This document shows, in pieces, positions 51,357 through 58,920 of a DNA stretch of 64,000 nucleotides. The first letter of the stretch is position 1; the number at the start of each line of letters is the position of its first letter. A program made the position numbers and the translations under genes. The notes below the pieces were generated by a model. It made no database searches. It worked only from the letters and a program-made list of their open reading frames with translations, and was not told the origin of the DNA. The stretch comes from Flavobacteriaceae bacterium (lineage in GTDB: Bacteria; Bacteroidota; Bacteroidia; Flavobacteriales; Flavobacteriaceae), in contig JABDNT010000016.1 in the NCBI GenBank assembly GCA_013043685.1, positions 1 to 64,000 of the forward strand, given 5' to 3'.

Positions 51357-52566
51357 ATTCCAAAGATTAGTATTTTTTGGCCTGATAATCATCGTATCTG
51401 CCCTGGTTTACCTGGAGACCTCCAAACCTGAACCCATCAATTGGTTTCCCAGCTATACTACTTCTGCCAAAATTCCCCTGGGCACCTATGTCCTGGACGA
51501 ATTACTGGCCGAAAGACTTCAAGATCAATACATCAGGACTAACAATAGTCCCTTCGAAAGATTTCGGGATAGCTCTTTTAAAGGAACCTATTTCTTTGTG
51601 AATGACGATGTGTCTTTCGAAACTGCCGAAGTGAACAGATTGTTGGATTGGGTGCAAGAAGGTAATACGGTCTTTGTCTCGGCAAATTACCACAGCTACG
51701 AACTGCTGGATACTTTAAAACTGGCCATACGAAATGATTGGGTCTCTGGAAAGTTGGTGTCCGAACCTTTGCTAAACTTAACTAATCCGAAGTTGAGATC
51801 ACCCGAGCCCTACCATATAGAACATGACTTCACGGTACGTTATTTTGAAGAGATCGACACGCTTAACCAGGTTGCCCTGGGAGAAGCACAGATATATAAC
51901 GATACCCTGGAAATGACAGACCCGAAGATCAATTTCATAAAGGCTCCGATAGGCAAAGGGAACATCTATCTGCATACACAACCTGAGATCTTTACGAATT
52001 ATTTCTTGCTTTGGAAAGACCATGCCGAACATACAGAAAATGTCTTGTCTTATATCAATAACGATGAGATTTTATACTATGATAATCATTACAAATCCGG
52101 GAAACCCATAAACCTGTCACCGTTATACATTCTCCTGAATAATAAATACCTTAAATGGGCCTACTATTTCGTGCTTATCGCTGCACTTCTTTATGTTTTA
52201 TTCGAGGGAAAGCGCAAGCAGCGAAGTATTTCAGTTATAAAACCACTGAAGAACCAGACCTATGAATATACCAGGACTATTGCAGGAATGTATATCGACA
52301 GGAAAGAATACCACGATGTGGCACGAAAGCAAATCGCATTGTTCATGGACTATATTCGTACTCATTACAGAATACCCACCAACGTGATTAACAGCAAGTT
52401 CTTTAATACTGTTGCTGCACGCAGTGGAAATACTGTAGAGGATACCCGGGAGTTGTTTATATATACCGAGAAGATTAATAATCAACCCATTATCAGTAAA
52501 CAAGAATTGAAAGAATTACATCATAAAATTGAAACATTTAAAAATAAGTTAGATGGAAAATCCTGA
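51349..52566 (+). CDS. DUF4350 domain membrane protein
   Basis: A 405-aa protein starting at ATG 51349 (MSKFQRLVFFGLIIIVSALVY). An N-terminal membrane segment (~6-23) is followed by a DUF4350-type extracytoplasmic domain (~30-235: TSAKIPLGTYVLDELLAERL, NTVFVSANYHSYELLDTL, GKGNIYLHTQPEIFTNY), a second membrane segment (~263-283, YYFVLIAALLYVLFEG) and a C-terminal cytosolic helical region (~285-405, with IAGMYIDRKEYHDVARKQIALFMDYIRTHYRI). It overlaps DUF4129 by 8 bp and MoxR by 14 bp. Confidence 0.86.
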   Translation: MSKFQRLVFFGLIIIVSALVYLETSKPEPINWFPSYTTSAKIPLGTYVLDELLAERLQDQYIRTNNSPFERFRDSSFKGTYFFVNDDVSFETAEVNRLLDWVQEGNTVFVSANYHSYELLDTLKLAIRNDWVSGKLVSEPLLNLTNPKLRSPEPYHIEHDFTVRYFEEIDTLNQVALGEAQIYNDTLEMTDPKINFIKAPIGKGNIYLHTQPEIFTNYFLLWKDHAEHTENVLSYINNDEILYYDNHYKSGKPINLSPLYILLNNKYLKWAYYFVLIAALLYVLFEGKRKQRSISVIKPLKNQTYEYTRTIAGMYIDRKEYHDVARKQIALFMDYIRTHYRIPTNVINSKFFNTVAARSGNTVEDTRELFIYTEKINNQPIISKQELKELHHKIETFKNKLDGKS

Positions 52567-53551
52567 AGAAAATAATAATGAACTTCATTTCAGCAGCCGG
52601 ATACCGCTGGAAGAATTAAAAAAATGCGTCGAGAGCATCAAGGCGCAGCTCAACAAAGTAATTATCGGGCAGGAGGAGTTCATCGAACTCCTTATTATCA
52701 GTCTGCTGGCCAACGGCCATGTCCTTATTGAAGGCGTTCCCGGTATTGCAAAAACCATTACGGCAAAATTATTCGCTAAAACACTAAAGACTGATTTCAG
52801 CAGGATTCAATTCACGCCCGACCTTATGCCGAGTGATGTGTTGGGAACGTCGGTGCTGAATATGAAAGAGTCTGAATTCGAATTCAAAAAAGGGCCTATA
52901 TTCTCGAATATCATTCTTATCGATGAGATAAACCGTGCACCAGCCAAAACACAAGCCGCTCTATTTGAAGTAATGGAAGAACGACAGATCACGATGGACG
53001 GCCAAAAATATGATATGGAATACCCTTTTATGGTATTAGCGACTCAAAATCCGATAGAACAGGAAGGCACTTATGCGCTACCGGAAGCACAATTGGATCG
53101 ATTCCTGTTCAAGATTCGGGTAGGCTACCCTACTCTTGACAATGAAGTGGATATACTGAAATCGCATCACGACCGTAAACTCACGGCTCCTGAATCCCTT
53201 ATCTCGGGTGTGCTTACACCGGAAAATCTTCGAACTTTCCGCGAACAGGTGCAAAGCGTCCTAATAGAGGATAAAATCTTTAGTTATATCGCGCAAATAG
53301 TCGATAAGACAAGGAATCATCCTCACTTATACCTGGGAGGGTCTCCTAGGGCCTCAATTGCCATAATGAACGCATCCAAAGCTTTTGCTGCATTAAACGG
53401 TCGCGACTTCGTTACACCGGATGATGTTAAAAAATCTCTGGCGCCGGTATTACGTCATCGCATTATTCTTTCTCCCGAGAGAGAAATGGAGGGTATGGCA
53501 CCAGAAGCCGTAATAGATATGATATCACAATCTATAGAAATTCCGAGATAG
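52553..53551 (+). CDS. MoxR family AAA+ ATPase
   Basis: Cytoplasmic ATPase of 332 aa. Walker A GVPGIAKT (~62-69), Walker B ILIDEINRAP (~122-131), sensor 1 in FMVLATQNPIEQEGTYALPEAQLDRF, and a lid domain ending SIAIMNASKAFAALNGRDFVTPDDVKKSLAPVLRHRI. MoxR proteins partner with DUF58/VWA proteins and are thought to act as folding or assembly chaperones; the DUF58 gene follows with a one-base overlap (TAGTG). This is the second MoxR-branch ATPase in the window, and more classical than the one at 5255-6718. Confidence 0.94.
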   Translation: MENPEENNNELHFSSRIPLEELKKCVESIKAQLNKVIIGQEEFIELLIISLLANGHVLIEGVPGIAKTITAKLFAKTLKTDFSRIQFTPDLMPSDVLGTSVLNMKESEFEFKKGPIFSNIILIDEINRAPAKTQAALFEVMEERQITMDGQKYDMEYPFMVLATQNPIEQEGTYALPEAQLDRFLFKIRVGYPTLDNEVDILKSHHDRKLTAPESLISGVLTPENLRTFREQVQSVLIEDKIFSYIAQIVDKTRNHPHLYLGGSPRASIAIMNASKAFAALNGRDFVTPDDVKKSLAPVLRHRIILSPEREMEGMAPEAVIDMISQSIEIPR

Positions 53552-54882
53552 TGTTTAAATTCCTGAAATCCTTATATCTCACTTCGAGATTCTTTTATTC
53601 CCTGGCGGTTATCGTTGTGCTTTTCCTTATCTCATATTGGACCACAACACTTTACGCGATAGTGTGGCTAATTGTATTGGGATTGGTACTGCTGATGTTA
53701 ATGGAAATATTCATGTTATTCAGTGGTAAAGGATTGGATGGAAGCAGGATCTTACCCGACAAATTTTCTAACAGCGATGAAAATGAAGTTATTGTTCAAT
53801 TAAAAAATCATTACAGCTTTGATGTCACAGTGGATCTGATCGATGAATTACCGGTTCAGTTTCAAAAAAGGGATTTTCTACAGCAAACCAGGATTGCCGG
53901 TAAACACAGTAAAACATTACAATATACTGTGCGGCCTGTGGAGAGGGGTGAATATGTTTTTGGAAATTTGAATTGCTATGCCAGATCGGTTATCGGCCTG
54001 GTACGCCGACGTTATACTTTCAGCAACGAACAAATGGTAAAGGTTTATCCTTCATTCATCCAGATGAAGAAATACGATTTCATGGCGATCGATCATCGCC
54101 TGTCTTATGCAGGCCTCAAAAAGTTAAGGCGTATTGGTCATACCATGGAATTTGAACAGATCAAGGAGTACGTCTTAGGTGACGATGTACGAACCGTAAA
54201 CTGGAAAGCCACCGCTAAGCATGCCCAATTAATGGTAAACCAATACCAGGACGAAAAAATGCAACCGGTATATTCCATTATTGACACCAGCCGCATTATG
54301 AAAATGCCTTTCAATGAATTGAAACTGGTAGATTATGCGATCAACAGTTCCCTTGCCTTTTCCAATATCGCATTAAAGAAAGGTGATAAAGTAGGTCTTC
54401 TTGATTTTTCCAACAAAATAGGAAATTACCTGCCTGCGAAGGCAAAGAAAACACACTTGAATGGTATCCTTGAATCATTGTACAATGTAGATACCAAATT
54501 CCTTGATAGCAGCTTTGGGAAATTGCAGGCTTTTGTGAAGCAGAATATCACCCAACGGAGTTTGCTGCTTTTGTATACCAACTTTGAACATATATCGTCA
54601 TTGCGACGACAAATGCCTTACCTAAAGGCCATCGCTAAAAAGCATGTACTGGTAGTCATCTTTTTTGAAAATACAGAATTAAAGCAACTTATAGAGGATA
54701 AGGCTGAAACGATTCCGGAGATCGTAGACCAGACGATCGCCAGGCAGTTCGAGTTCGACAAAAAGGTTATGGTACTGGAACTTCAGCAAAGAGGTATACA
54801 AACGGTGTTAACCGCCCCCGAAGACCTGACTGTCAATACCATTAACAAATACCTTGAAATAAAGGCACGCGGGTTACTGTAA
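53551..54882 (+). CDS. DUF58 domain protein, MoxR partner
   Basis: A 443-aa protein. Two membrane segments at ~17-60 (FFYSLAVIVVLFLISYWTTTLYAIVWLIVLGLVLLMLMEIFML) are followed by a beta-rich domain (~70-175) and then the DUF58/VWA-like domain (~190-430) with the signature YVLGDDVRTVNWKATAKHAQLMVNQYQDEKMQPVYSIIDTSRIM. The start codon is GTG at 53551, overlapping the MoxR stop by one base; this suggests coupled translation. It ends the SpoIIM to DUF58 operon; a 37-bp spacer precedes the DoxX gene. Confidence 0.92.
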   Translation: MFKFLKSLYLTSRFFYSLAVIVVLFLISYWTTTLYAIVWLIVLGLVLLMLMEIFMLFSGKGLDGSRILPDKFSNSDENEVIVQLKNHYSFDVTVDLIDELPVQFQKRDFLQQTRIAGKHSKTLQYTVRPVERGEYVFGNLNCYARSVIGLVRRRYTFSNEQMVKVYPSFIQMKKYDFMAIDHRLSYAGLKKLRRIGHTMEFEQIKEYVLGDDVRTVNWKATAKHAQLMVNQYQDEKMQPVYSIIDTSRIMKMPFNELKLVDYAINSSLAFSNIALKKGDKVGLLDFSNKIGNYLPAKAKKTHLNGILESLYNVDTKFLDSSFGKLQAFVKQNITQRSLLLLYTNFEHISSLRRQMPYLKAIAKKHVLVVIFFENTELKQLIEDKAETIPEIVDQTIARQFEFDKKVMVLELQQRGIQTVLTAPEDLTVNTINKYLEIKARGLL

Positions 54883-54885
54883 AAG

Positions 54886-54910
54886 GTTACAAATAAGACG
54901 ATCATTCGTC
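54886..54910 (+). promoter_or_regulatory. Possible ECF-type promoter before DoxX gene
   Basis: The elements gttaca (54886-54891) and cgtc (54907-54910) are 15 bp apart, resembling group 4 sigma promoters. The short distance to ATG 54920 and the lack of further examples keep this tentative. Confidence 0.22.
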
Positions 54911-54919
54911 ATTATAACA

Positions 54920-55354
54920 ATGGCACTTATCAACTTCATAGATACCGTTAAATCCTATCGGATTTTCAGAATATTCTATTGGTTTTTGAAAATTACGATG
55001 GGACTTACCTTTATTACTTCAGGCCTAAGGAAGATGCCCGGTGTTAAGTTTACGCAACTTCCTGTTGATAATCCCGTAGGCCTCTTTTTTGAAGGAATGT
55101 ACGAAACAGGTTTCTACTGGAACTTTATCGGCTACTTCCAGATCGTTGCCGGAATTATTCTGATGACCCCATGGTTGAAAAGGCTGAGTCCACTATTAAT
55201 CTTTCCAGTGACCTTAAATATTTTCCTAGTCTCTGTTTCCCTCAATATGAAGGGAACCCCGCTAATAACAGCCATGATGGTATTGGCAAATCTTTACCTT
55301 ATCCTATGGCATTTAAGGAGTTACACACCCCTGTTCAAATTAAAAGGATCTTAA
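54920..55354 (+). CDS. DoxX-like membrane protein
   Basis: A 144-aa protein with four membrane segments (~18-36, 70-90 QIVAGIILMTPWLKRL, 93-110 and 115-135). Layout and GLRKMPG after the first segment fit the DoxX-like family, some of which serve in respiratory or sulfur metabolism and others in membrane oxidoreductase complexes. No partner is adjacent. Upstream lies gttaca-N15-cgtc (54886-54910), similar to ECF-type promoters, but only 9 bp before the ATG, so a leaderless message would be needed. Confidence 0.7.
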   Translation: MALINFIDTVKSYRIFRIFYWFLKITMGLTFITSGLRKMPGVKFTQLPVDNPVGLFFEGMYETGFYWNFIGYFQIVAGIILMTPWLKRLSPLLIFPVTLNIFLVSVSLNMKGTPLITAMMVLANLYLILWHLRSYTPLFKLKGS

Positions 55355-55468
55355 TAGCTACAATTCAGTAAAGAAAAATTACAACTCGGTCATTCTTTTT
55401 CGCTTAAGACATAATTTCTTTTCAATTTTGAAGTGTTCAAAAAACTAAATCACTTTAAAAACAATATC

Positions 55469-55909
55469 ATGAAAACAATTCTAATTACCATCACCCTGGC
55501 CCTAACAAGCTTATTTATCAATGCGCAAGATGATCCCGGTACCGATACCGTAGCAATGGAAGGTATTTCCATTACTGTTAACGTACCCGTATCTGGTGAT
55601 AAAGGAAACGTAATTTTCGGGCTTTTTACCGAAGAGAACTTTATGACCGGGGCTCCGGTTCAGGGACTGGAATCCGAGATCGTAGACGGGAAAGCATCTG
55701 TTACCTTTACAAATGTGACTCCAGGGACCTACGCAGTCACTTTATTACATGATACGAATGGTAACAAGCGCATGGATTACGATGCAAATGGAATGCCATT
55801 AGAAATGTATGGGGTTTCAAATAACATAATGAGCATGGGGCCACCGCTGTGGAGCGATGCGAAATTTGAAGTGGAGAACGAACCACTAACATTAGATATC
55901 ATAATGTAA
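55469..55909 (+). CDS. DUF2141 family secreted protein
   Basis: A 146-aa exported protein from ATG 55469 (MKTILITITLALTSLFINAQ); an upstream in-frame start at 55433 adds a charged 12-residue extension. Mature domain: ISITVNVPVSGDKGNVIFGLFTEENF, ASVTFTNVTPGTYAVTLLHDTNGNKRMDYDANGMPLEMYGVSNNIMSMGPPLWSDAKFEV, matching DUF2141. It shares the H-D-x-N-x-x-x-D and GxP-E-YG-SNN segments with the copy at 37045-37458 but is clearly divergent. A strong terminator follows, so it is likely a single gene. Confidence 0.86.
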   Translation: MKTILITITLALTSLFINAQDDPGTDTVAMEGISITVNVPVSGDKGNVIFGLFTEENFMTGAPVQGLESEIVDGKASVTFTNVTPGTYAVTLLHDTNGNKRMDYDANGMPLEMYGVSNNIMSMGPPLWSDAKFEVENEPLTLDIIM

Positions 55910-55933
55910 TTACCTTTTCGATTAAAATTTTGG

Positions 55934-55960
55934 CCGCCGGTAATCCCGGCGGTTTTTTTT
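55934..55960 (+). terminator. Rho-independent terminator after DUF2141 gene
   Basis: Seven-bp GC stem ccgccgg / ccggcgg with a 5-nt loop (taatc) and eight T residues. Confidence 0.92.
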
Positions 55961-56015
55961 CGACTATATCAATAGGTTTTAGATATTATTTATTAATTTT
56001 AAATAAATTTTATAT

Positions 56016-56951
56016 ATGACAATAACGCAATTAAAATATGTTCTGGCGGTTGCTGAACACAAGAATTTTACGAAAGCAGCTGAAAAGACTTTTGTTACCC
56101 AGCCGACTTTAAGTATGCAGATACAGAAGCTGGAAGAGGAACTGGATATTCAGATATTCGACCGCAGTAAAAAACCGATAGAGCTTACCGCTGTGGGAAA
56201 CAAAATTGTGAATCAGGCCCGCAGTATAGTGAATGAGGCAGAACGTATGCAGGATGTGGTAGACCAGGAAAAGGGATTTATTGGAGGGGAGTTTAAATTG
56301 GGTATCATTCCAACGGTCATGCCTACCTTGCTCCCGATGTTCCTTCGGAATTTTACCAATAAATATCCTAAGGTCCAACTGAATATAGAGGAACTAACTA
56401 CCGATGAGATTATTTCAAAGATCACAGACGGTCATCTGGATGCGGCGATTGCCGCTACCCCACTCTATCACGAAAAGATCAAAGAACGCGTGCTTTATTA
56501 CGAACCTTTTGTAGGATACATACCACCTAGTCATCGCCTATCAGAAAAAAAGAAGATCGAACGAACCGATCTGGATATAGAAGATATATTGCTGCTAGAG
56601 GATGGACATTGTTTCCGTGACGGGGTGATTAACCTTTGCAAGTCATCTAAGCTAAACGGAAATGATAGTTTTCAGTTGCAGAGTGGTAGTTTTGAGACTT
56701 TAATTAAACTTTCGGACGAAGGCCTGGGAATGACCTTGTTACCTTACCTGAACACATCGGATGTTTCGGAAGCACAAAAAGGTAATCTGCGTTATTTTAC
56801 TGATCCACCACCTGCCAGGGAGGTGAGTATCATATACAGTAAGAGTGAACTAAAAATGCAGATCATTAATGCCTTATACGATCTTATCGCTGCAGTGGTG
56901 CGAGGGGCGATTGCTTTCCAGGATGTTAAGATCATCCCGCCAACGAAATAG
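56016..56951 (+). CDS. oxyR: LysR family hydrogen-peroxide sensor OxyR
   Basis: Transcriptional activator of peroxide defence, 311 aa. The N-terminal winged helix-turn-helix (1-60: LKYVLAVAEHKNFTKAAEKTFVTQPTLSMQIQKLEEEL) is a standard LysR DNA-binding domain. The effector domain (~90-300) contains the redox pair Cys199 and Cys208 in LEDGHCFRDGVINLC, the same numbers and spacing as E. coli OxyR, whose cysteines form a disulfide when oxidised. No catalase or peroxidase gene is adjacent; targets lie elsewhere. ATG 56016 opens the conserved MTITQLKYV. A bidirectional terminator follows. Confidence 0.94.
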   Translation: MTITQLKYVLAVAEHKNFTKAAEKTFVTQPTLSMQIQKLEEELDIQIFDRSKKPIELTAVGNKIVNQARSIVNEAERMQDVVDQEKGFIGGEFKLGIIPTVMPTLLPMFLRNFTNKYPKVQLNIEELTTDEIISKITDGHLDAAIAATPLYHEKIKERVLYYEPFVGYIPPSHRLSEKKKIERTDLDIEDILLLEDGHCFRDGVINLCKSSKLNGNDSFQLQSGSFETLIKLSDEGLGMTLLPYLNTSDVSEAQKGNLRYFTDPPPAREVSIIYSKSELKMQIINALYDLIAAVVRGAIAFQDVKIIPPTK

Positions 56952-56962
56952 CTTTAACTAAA

Positions 56963-56990
56963 AAAGTCCCGAATTAACGGGACTTTTTTT
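56963..56990 (+). terminator. Bidirectional terminator after oxyR
   Basis: Nine-bp stem aaagtcccg / cgggacttt with a 6-nt loop (aattaa) and T-rich ends on both strands. It also touches the stop codon of the small minus-strand gene. Confidence 0.9.
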
Positions 56991-57174
56991 ATGGGTTTAG
57001 GAGGATTAAACATTGATTTAATTGGGGGTTCTGTCTAACAAGAGCGTCGACCCAGATCTTTAATTCCTCGATCTCGTAAGGGAGGAGTCTTTTCATCGCT
57101 TTCTTCAACTCTTTACAGAACAAATTTACATCAAAACTAACTTTTTTCAAGACGGCTTTGGTGTAATCAAACAT
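56989..57174 (-). CDS. Small helical protein, 61 aa
   Basis: From the ATG at 57172-57174, MFDYTKAVLKKVSFDVNLFCKELKKAMKRLLPYEIEELKIWVDALVRQNPQLNQCL; an ATG four codons upstream gives MARA in front. No signal peptide or membrane segment; two amphipathic helices are predicted. The pattern FDYTKxVLxKVSFD...LxKELxKAxKxLLPYEIEEL is one I associate with conserved hypothetical proteins of Flavobacteriaceae, so this is probably a real gene. Function unknown. The stop overlaps the oxyR terminator. Confidence 0.7.
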   Translation of the reverse strand: MFDYTKAVLKKVSFDVNLFCKELKKAMKRLLPYEIEELKIWVDALVRQNPQLNQCLILLNP

Positions 57175-57323
57175 TGCTCTAGCCATAGTTAAACACGTTT
57201 TATAATTAGGTTAAGTAGTTTTCCTTTATAGGTTTGAGATTAAAATTAGACTGCATGAAGATACTAAAAATTCTTGAACTATTTTTTCCCAATTAGTATA
57301 ATTTTAACTCATATGAATTGTAA

Positions 57324-57800
57324 CTAGCTGTTTTTCAACTTCACCGTCCATTCAAAGTCGAATTCCGAGACTATTATGCCTTCTTTATTCCTGCCGGTTG
57401 AATGCATCCGGCAGGTTTGTCCTTCACCTGTTTCTATCGCTCTTTCCATAGCATCCCGGATCTTCAATCCATCATTGCAGCTAAAGGTGATCCTTCCGGT
57501 AGCTTTTTTAGAAAAACTTGCCTTATTATTTGCGACCAACATAGATATGGGCTTCCCACTATCCTTAATCACTGACATGACAAGTGCTCCAGTACTTAAT
57601 TCGGCAGCCATTCCCTGTACGGCCCAAAACATGGATTTAAACGGGTTTTGATTGATCCAACGATGCCTTACACTCGTAGTGCAGCTTTCTTCCGAAATTG
57701 ATTTTACGCGAACACCCGTGAAATAGGCTGCGGGTAGTTTAAACATGAGAAAAACGTTGATAGCACTGGGTTTCATGGGCATTTCGAAGTATTTCAGCAA
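57324..57800 (-). CDS. DUF4442 (hotdog-fold) protein
   Basis: A 158-aa protein of the DUF4442 group in the thioesterase hotdog superfamily. Key segments: FKLPAAYFTGVRVKSISEESCTTSVRHRWINQNPFKSMFWAVQGMAAELSTGALVM (central helix and strand) and SFSKKATGRITFSC, ISMLVANN. A CoA-thioester substrate is plausible but unproven. The first ATG (57800) gives MLKYFEMPMKPS; starts at 57782 or 57776 are also possible and would begin nearer the fold. It is divergent from the DUF4870 operon by 114 bp. Confidence 0.83.
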   Translation of the reverse strand: MLKYFEMPMKPSAINVFLMFKLPAAYFTGVRVKSISEESCTTSVRHRWINQNPFKSMFWAVQGMAAELSTGALVMSVIKDSGKPISMLVANNKASFSKKATGRITFSCNDGLKIRDAMERAIETGEGQTCRMHSTGRNKEGIIVSEFDFEWTVKLKNS

Positions 57801-57887
57801 AGATATTCAAATTATTCAGACTTCGAATAATGTTAATAATATGTTAAATTTTAGTACTATGCGTAACATAATACCTTCTTTTAGACA

Positions 57888-57895
57888 TATATTTG
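57888..57895 (+). promoter_or_regulatory. -7 box of the DUF4870/PadR/PspC operon
   Basis: TATATTTG is an exact match to the Bacteroidota -7 consensus TAnnTTTG, 19 bp before ATG 57915. A TTG -33 element at standard spacing is not evident. Confidence 0.45.
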
Positions 57896-57914
57896 TATAA
57901 GAATATAATTAATC

Positions 57915-58415
57915 ATGGAACCAAACCCATCAGAAAATCAAAAACAATTAGGCGCACTTATTCACTTAAGTACTTTTTCGAAGTTCTTTTTCCCCTTCGG
58001 AAATTTTTTAGTTCCGCTAATTCTATGGTCCTTTAATAAGGATAAATCATTTGTAGACGAACATGGAAGACAGGCAATTAATTTTCAGCTAAGCATCCTG
58101 GTATACTCCTTAGTCATTGGATTAATATGTATCCCCTTCTTCCTGATATTTGCCACCGATTTCATTTCCTTAGTAGAGGCCATCGAGCATACGGTAGATC
58201 ATGTATCGGTGAATAATGCAACGAATCTTTCAGGATTTGTGATCTTATTTAGCATTGTAGCACTATTATTATTCGGCCTGTTCTTATTTGAATTATATGC
58301 CGTAATCAGTGCAACGATGAAAGCAGCACGCGGAGAATTATATCAGTATCCGCTTAGTATACCATTTATAAAAACTAACATCAAAAATCAATCAACTCAT
58401 GAGCACTCTAATTAA
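57915..58415 (+). CDS. DUF4870 domain membrane protein
   Basis: A 166-aa protein with the DUF4870 pattern: NQKQLGALIHLSTFSKFFFPFGNFLVPLILWSFNKDKSFVDEHGRQAINFQLSILVYSLV, then further membrane segments around 45-70 and 110-135, ending in a short polar tail. The family has unknown function and often sits with PspC/PadR genes in Bacteroidota, as here. Its last five codons overlap the start of the 59-aa gene, so translation is probably coupled. Confidence 0.85.
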   Translation: MEPNPSENQKQLGALIHLSTFSKFFFPFGNFLVPLILWSFNKDKSFVDEHGRQAINFQLSILVYSLVIGLICIPFFLIFATDFISLVEAIEHTVDHVSVNNATNLSGFVILFSIVALLLFGLFLFELYAVISATMKAARGELYQYPLSIPFIKTNIKNQSTHEHSN

Positions 58416-58578
58416 TTTAGTAATTGCAATAGCAGCTAGTCTGCTAACATTGACCGGTGTTCTTCGGGACACCCCTGAAGTGCCTGAGACCCAGATCATG
58501 CAATGCAAACAGAATGTAGAGGATATAGACACGCATTTCATTATCGAAAACGAAGAGTTATCTCAATTAATCAAGTAA
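58399..58578 (+). CDS. Small 59-aa protein between DUF4870 and PadR genes
   Basis: The frame from ATG 58399 to the TAA at 58576-58578 overlaps the DUF4870 stop by 17 bp and ends 3 bp before the PadR ATG, so it fits exactly into the operon. It begins MSTLINLVIAIAASLLTLTGVL, a short hydrophobic segment that could be a signal or anchor, followed by an acidic soluble part (EVPETQIMQCKQNVEDIDTHFIIENEELSQLIK). No family recognised. The gapless operon fit is the main argument that it is a real gene missed by size cut-offs. Confidence 0.65.
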   Translation: MSTLINLVIAIAASLLTLTGVLRDTPEVPETQIMQCKQNVEDIDTHFIIENEELSQLIK

Positions 58579-58581
58579 AAG

Positions 58582-58920
58582 ATGAAGATCGAAAACACAA
58601 AAGCACAAATGCGAAAAGGGGTTCTGGAATATTGTATACTTTCCATTCTGAAAGATGGAGAAGCGTATACTTCAGATATTCTGGAAACACTTAAAGACGC
58701 AAAAATGCTTGTGGTAGAAGGAACCATCTATCCCCTGCTTACCCGCCTTAAAAATGCCGGTTTGCTGTCGTATCGATGGGAAGAGTCCACCAGTGGACCG
58801 CCTCGCAAGTATTATGAACTTACCGAAACCGGTAAAATATTTTTAAATGAATTGAATACAACCTGGAGCGAACTGCAAAAGGCCGTAAACCGAGTAACCA
58901 GCGAAACTATTAAAAAATGA
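58582..58920 (+). CDS. PadR family transcriptional regulator
   Basis: A 112-aa winged helix-turn-helix repressor. The PadR core is MRKGVLEYCILSILKDGEAYTSDILETLKDAKMLVVEGTIYPLLTRLKNAGLLSYRWEESTSGPPRKYYELTETGKIFL (~10-95), with the TLYP-like recognition (TIYPLL) intact. It overlaps the PspC gene by 4 bp (ATGA), so it is likely co-translated and regulates its own operon (DUF4870 to head-GIN); this is inference from gene order. Confidence 0.94.
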   Translation: MKIENTKAQMRKGVLEYCILSILKDGEAYTSDILETLKDAKMLVVEGTIYPLLTRLKNAGLLSYRWEESTSGPPRKYYELTETGKIFLNELNTTWSELQKAVNRVTSETIKK

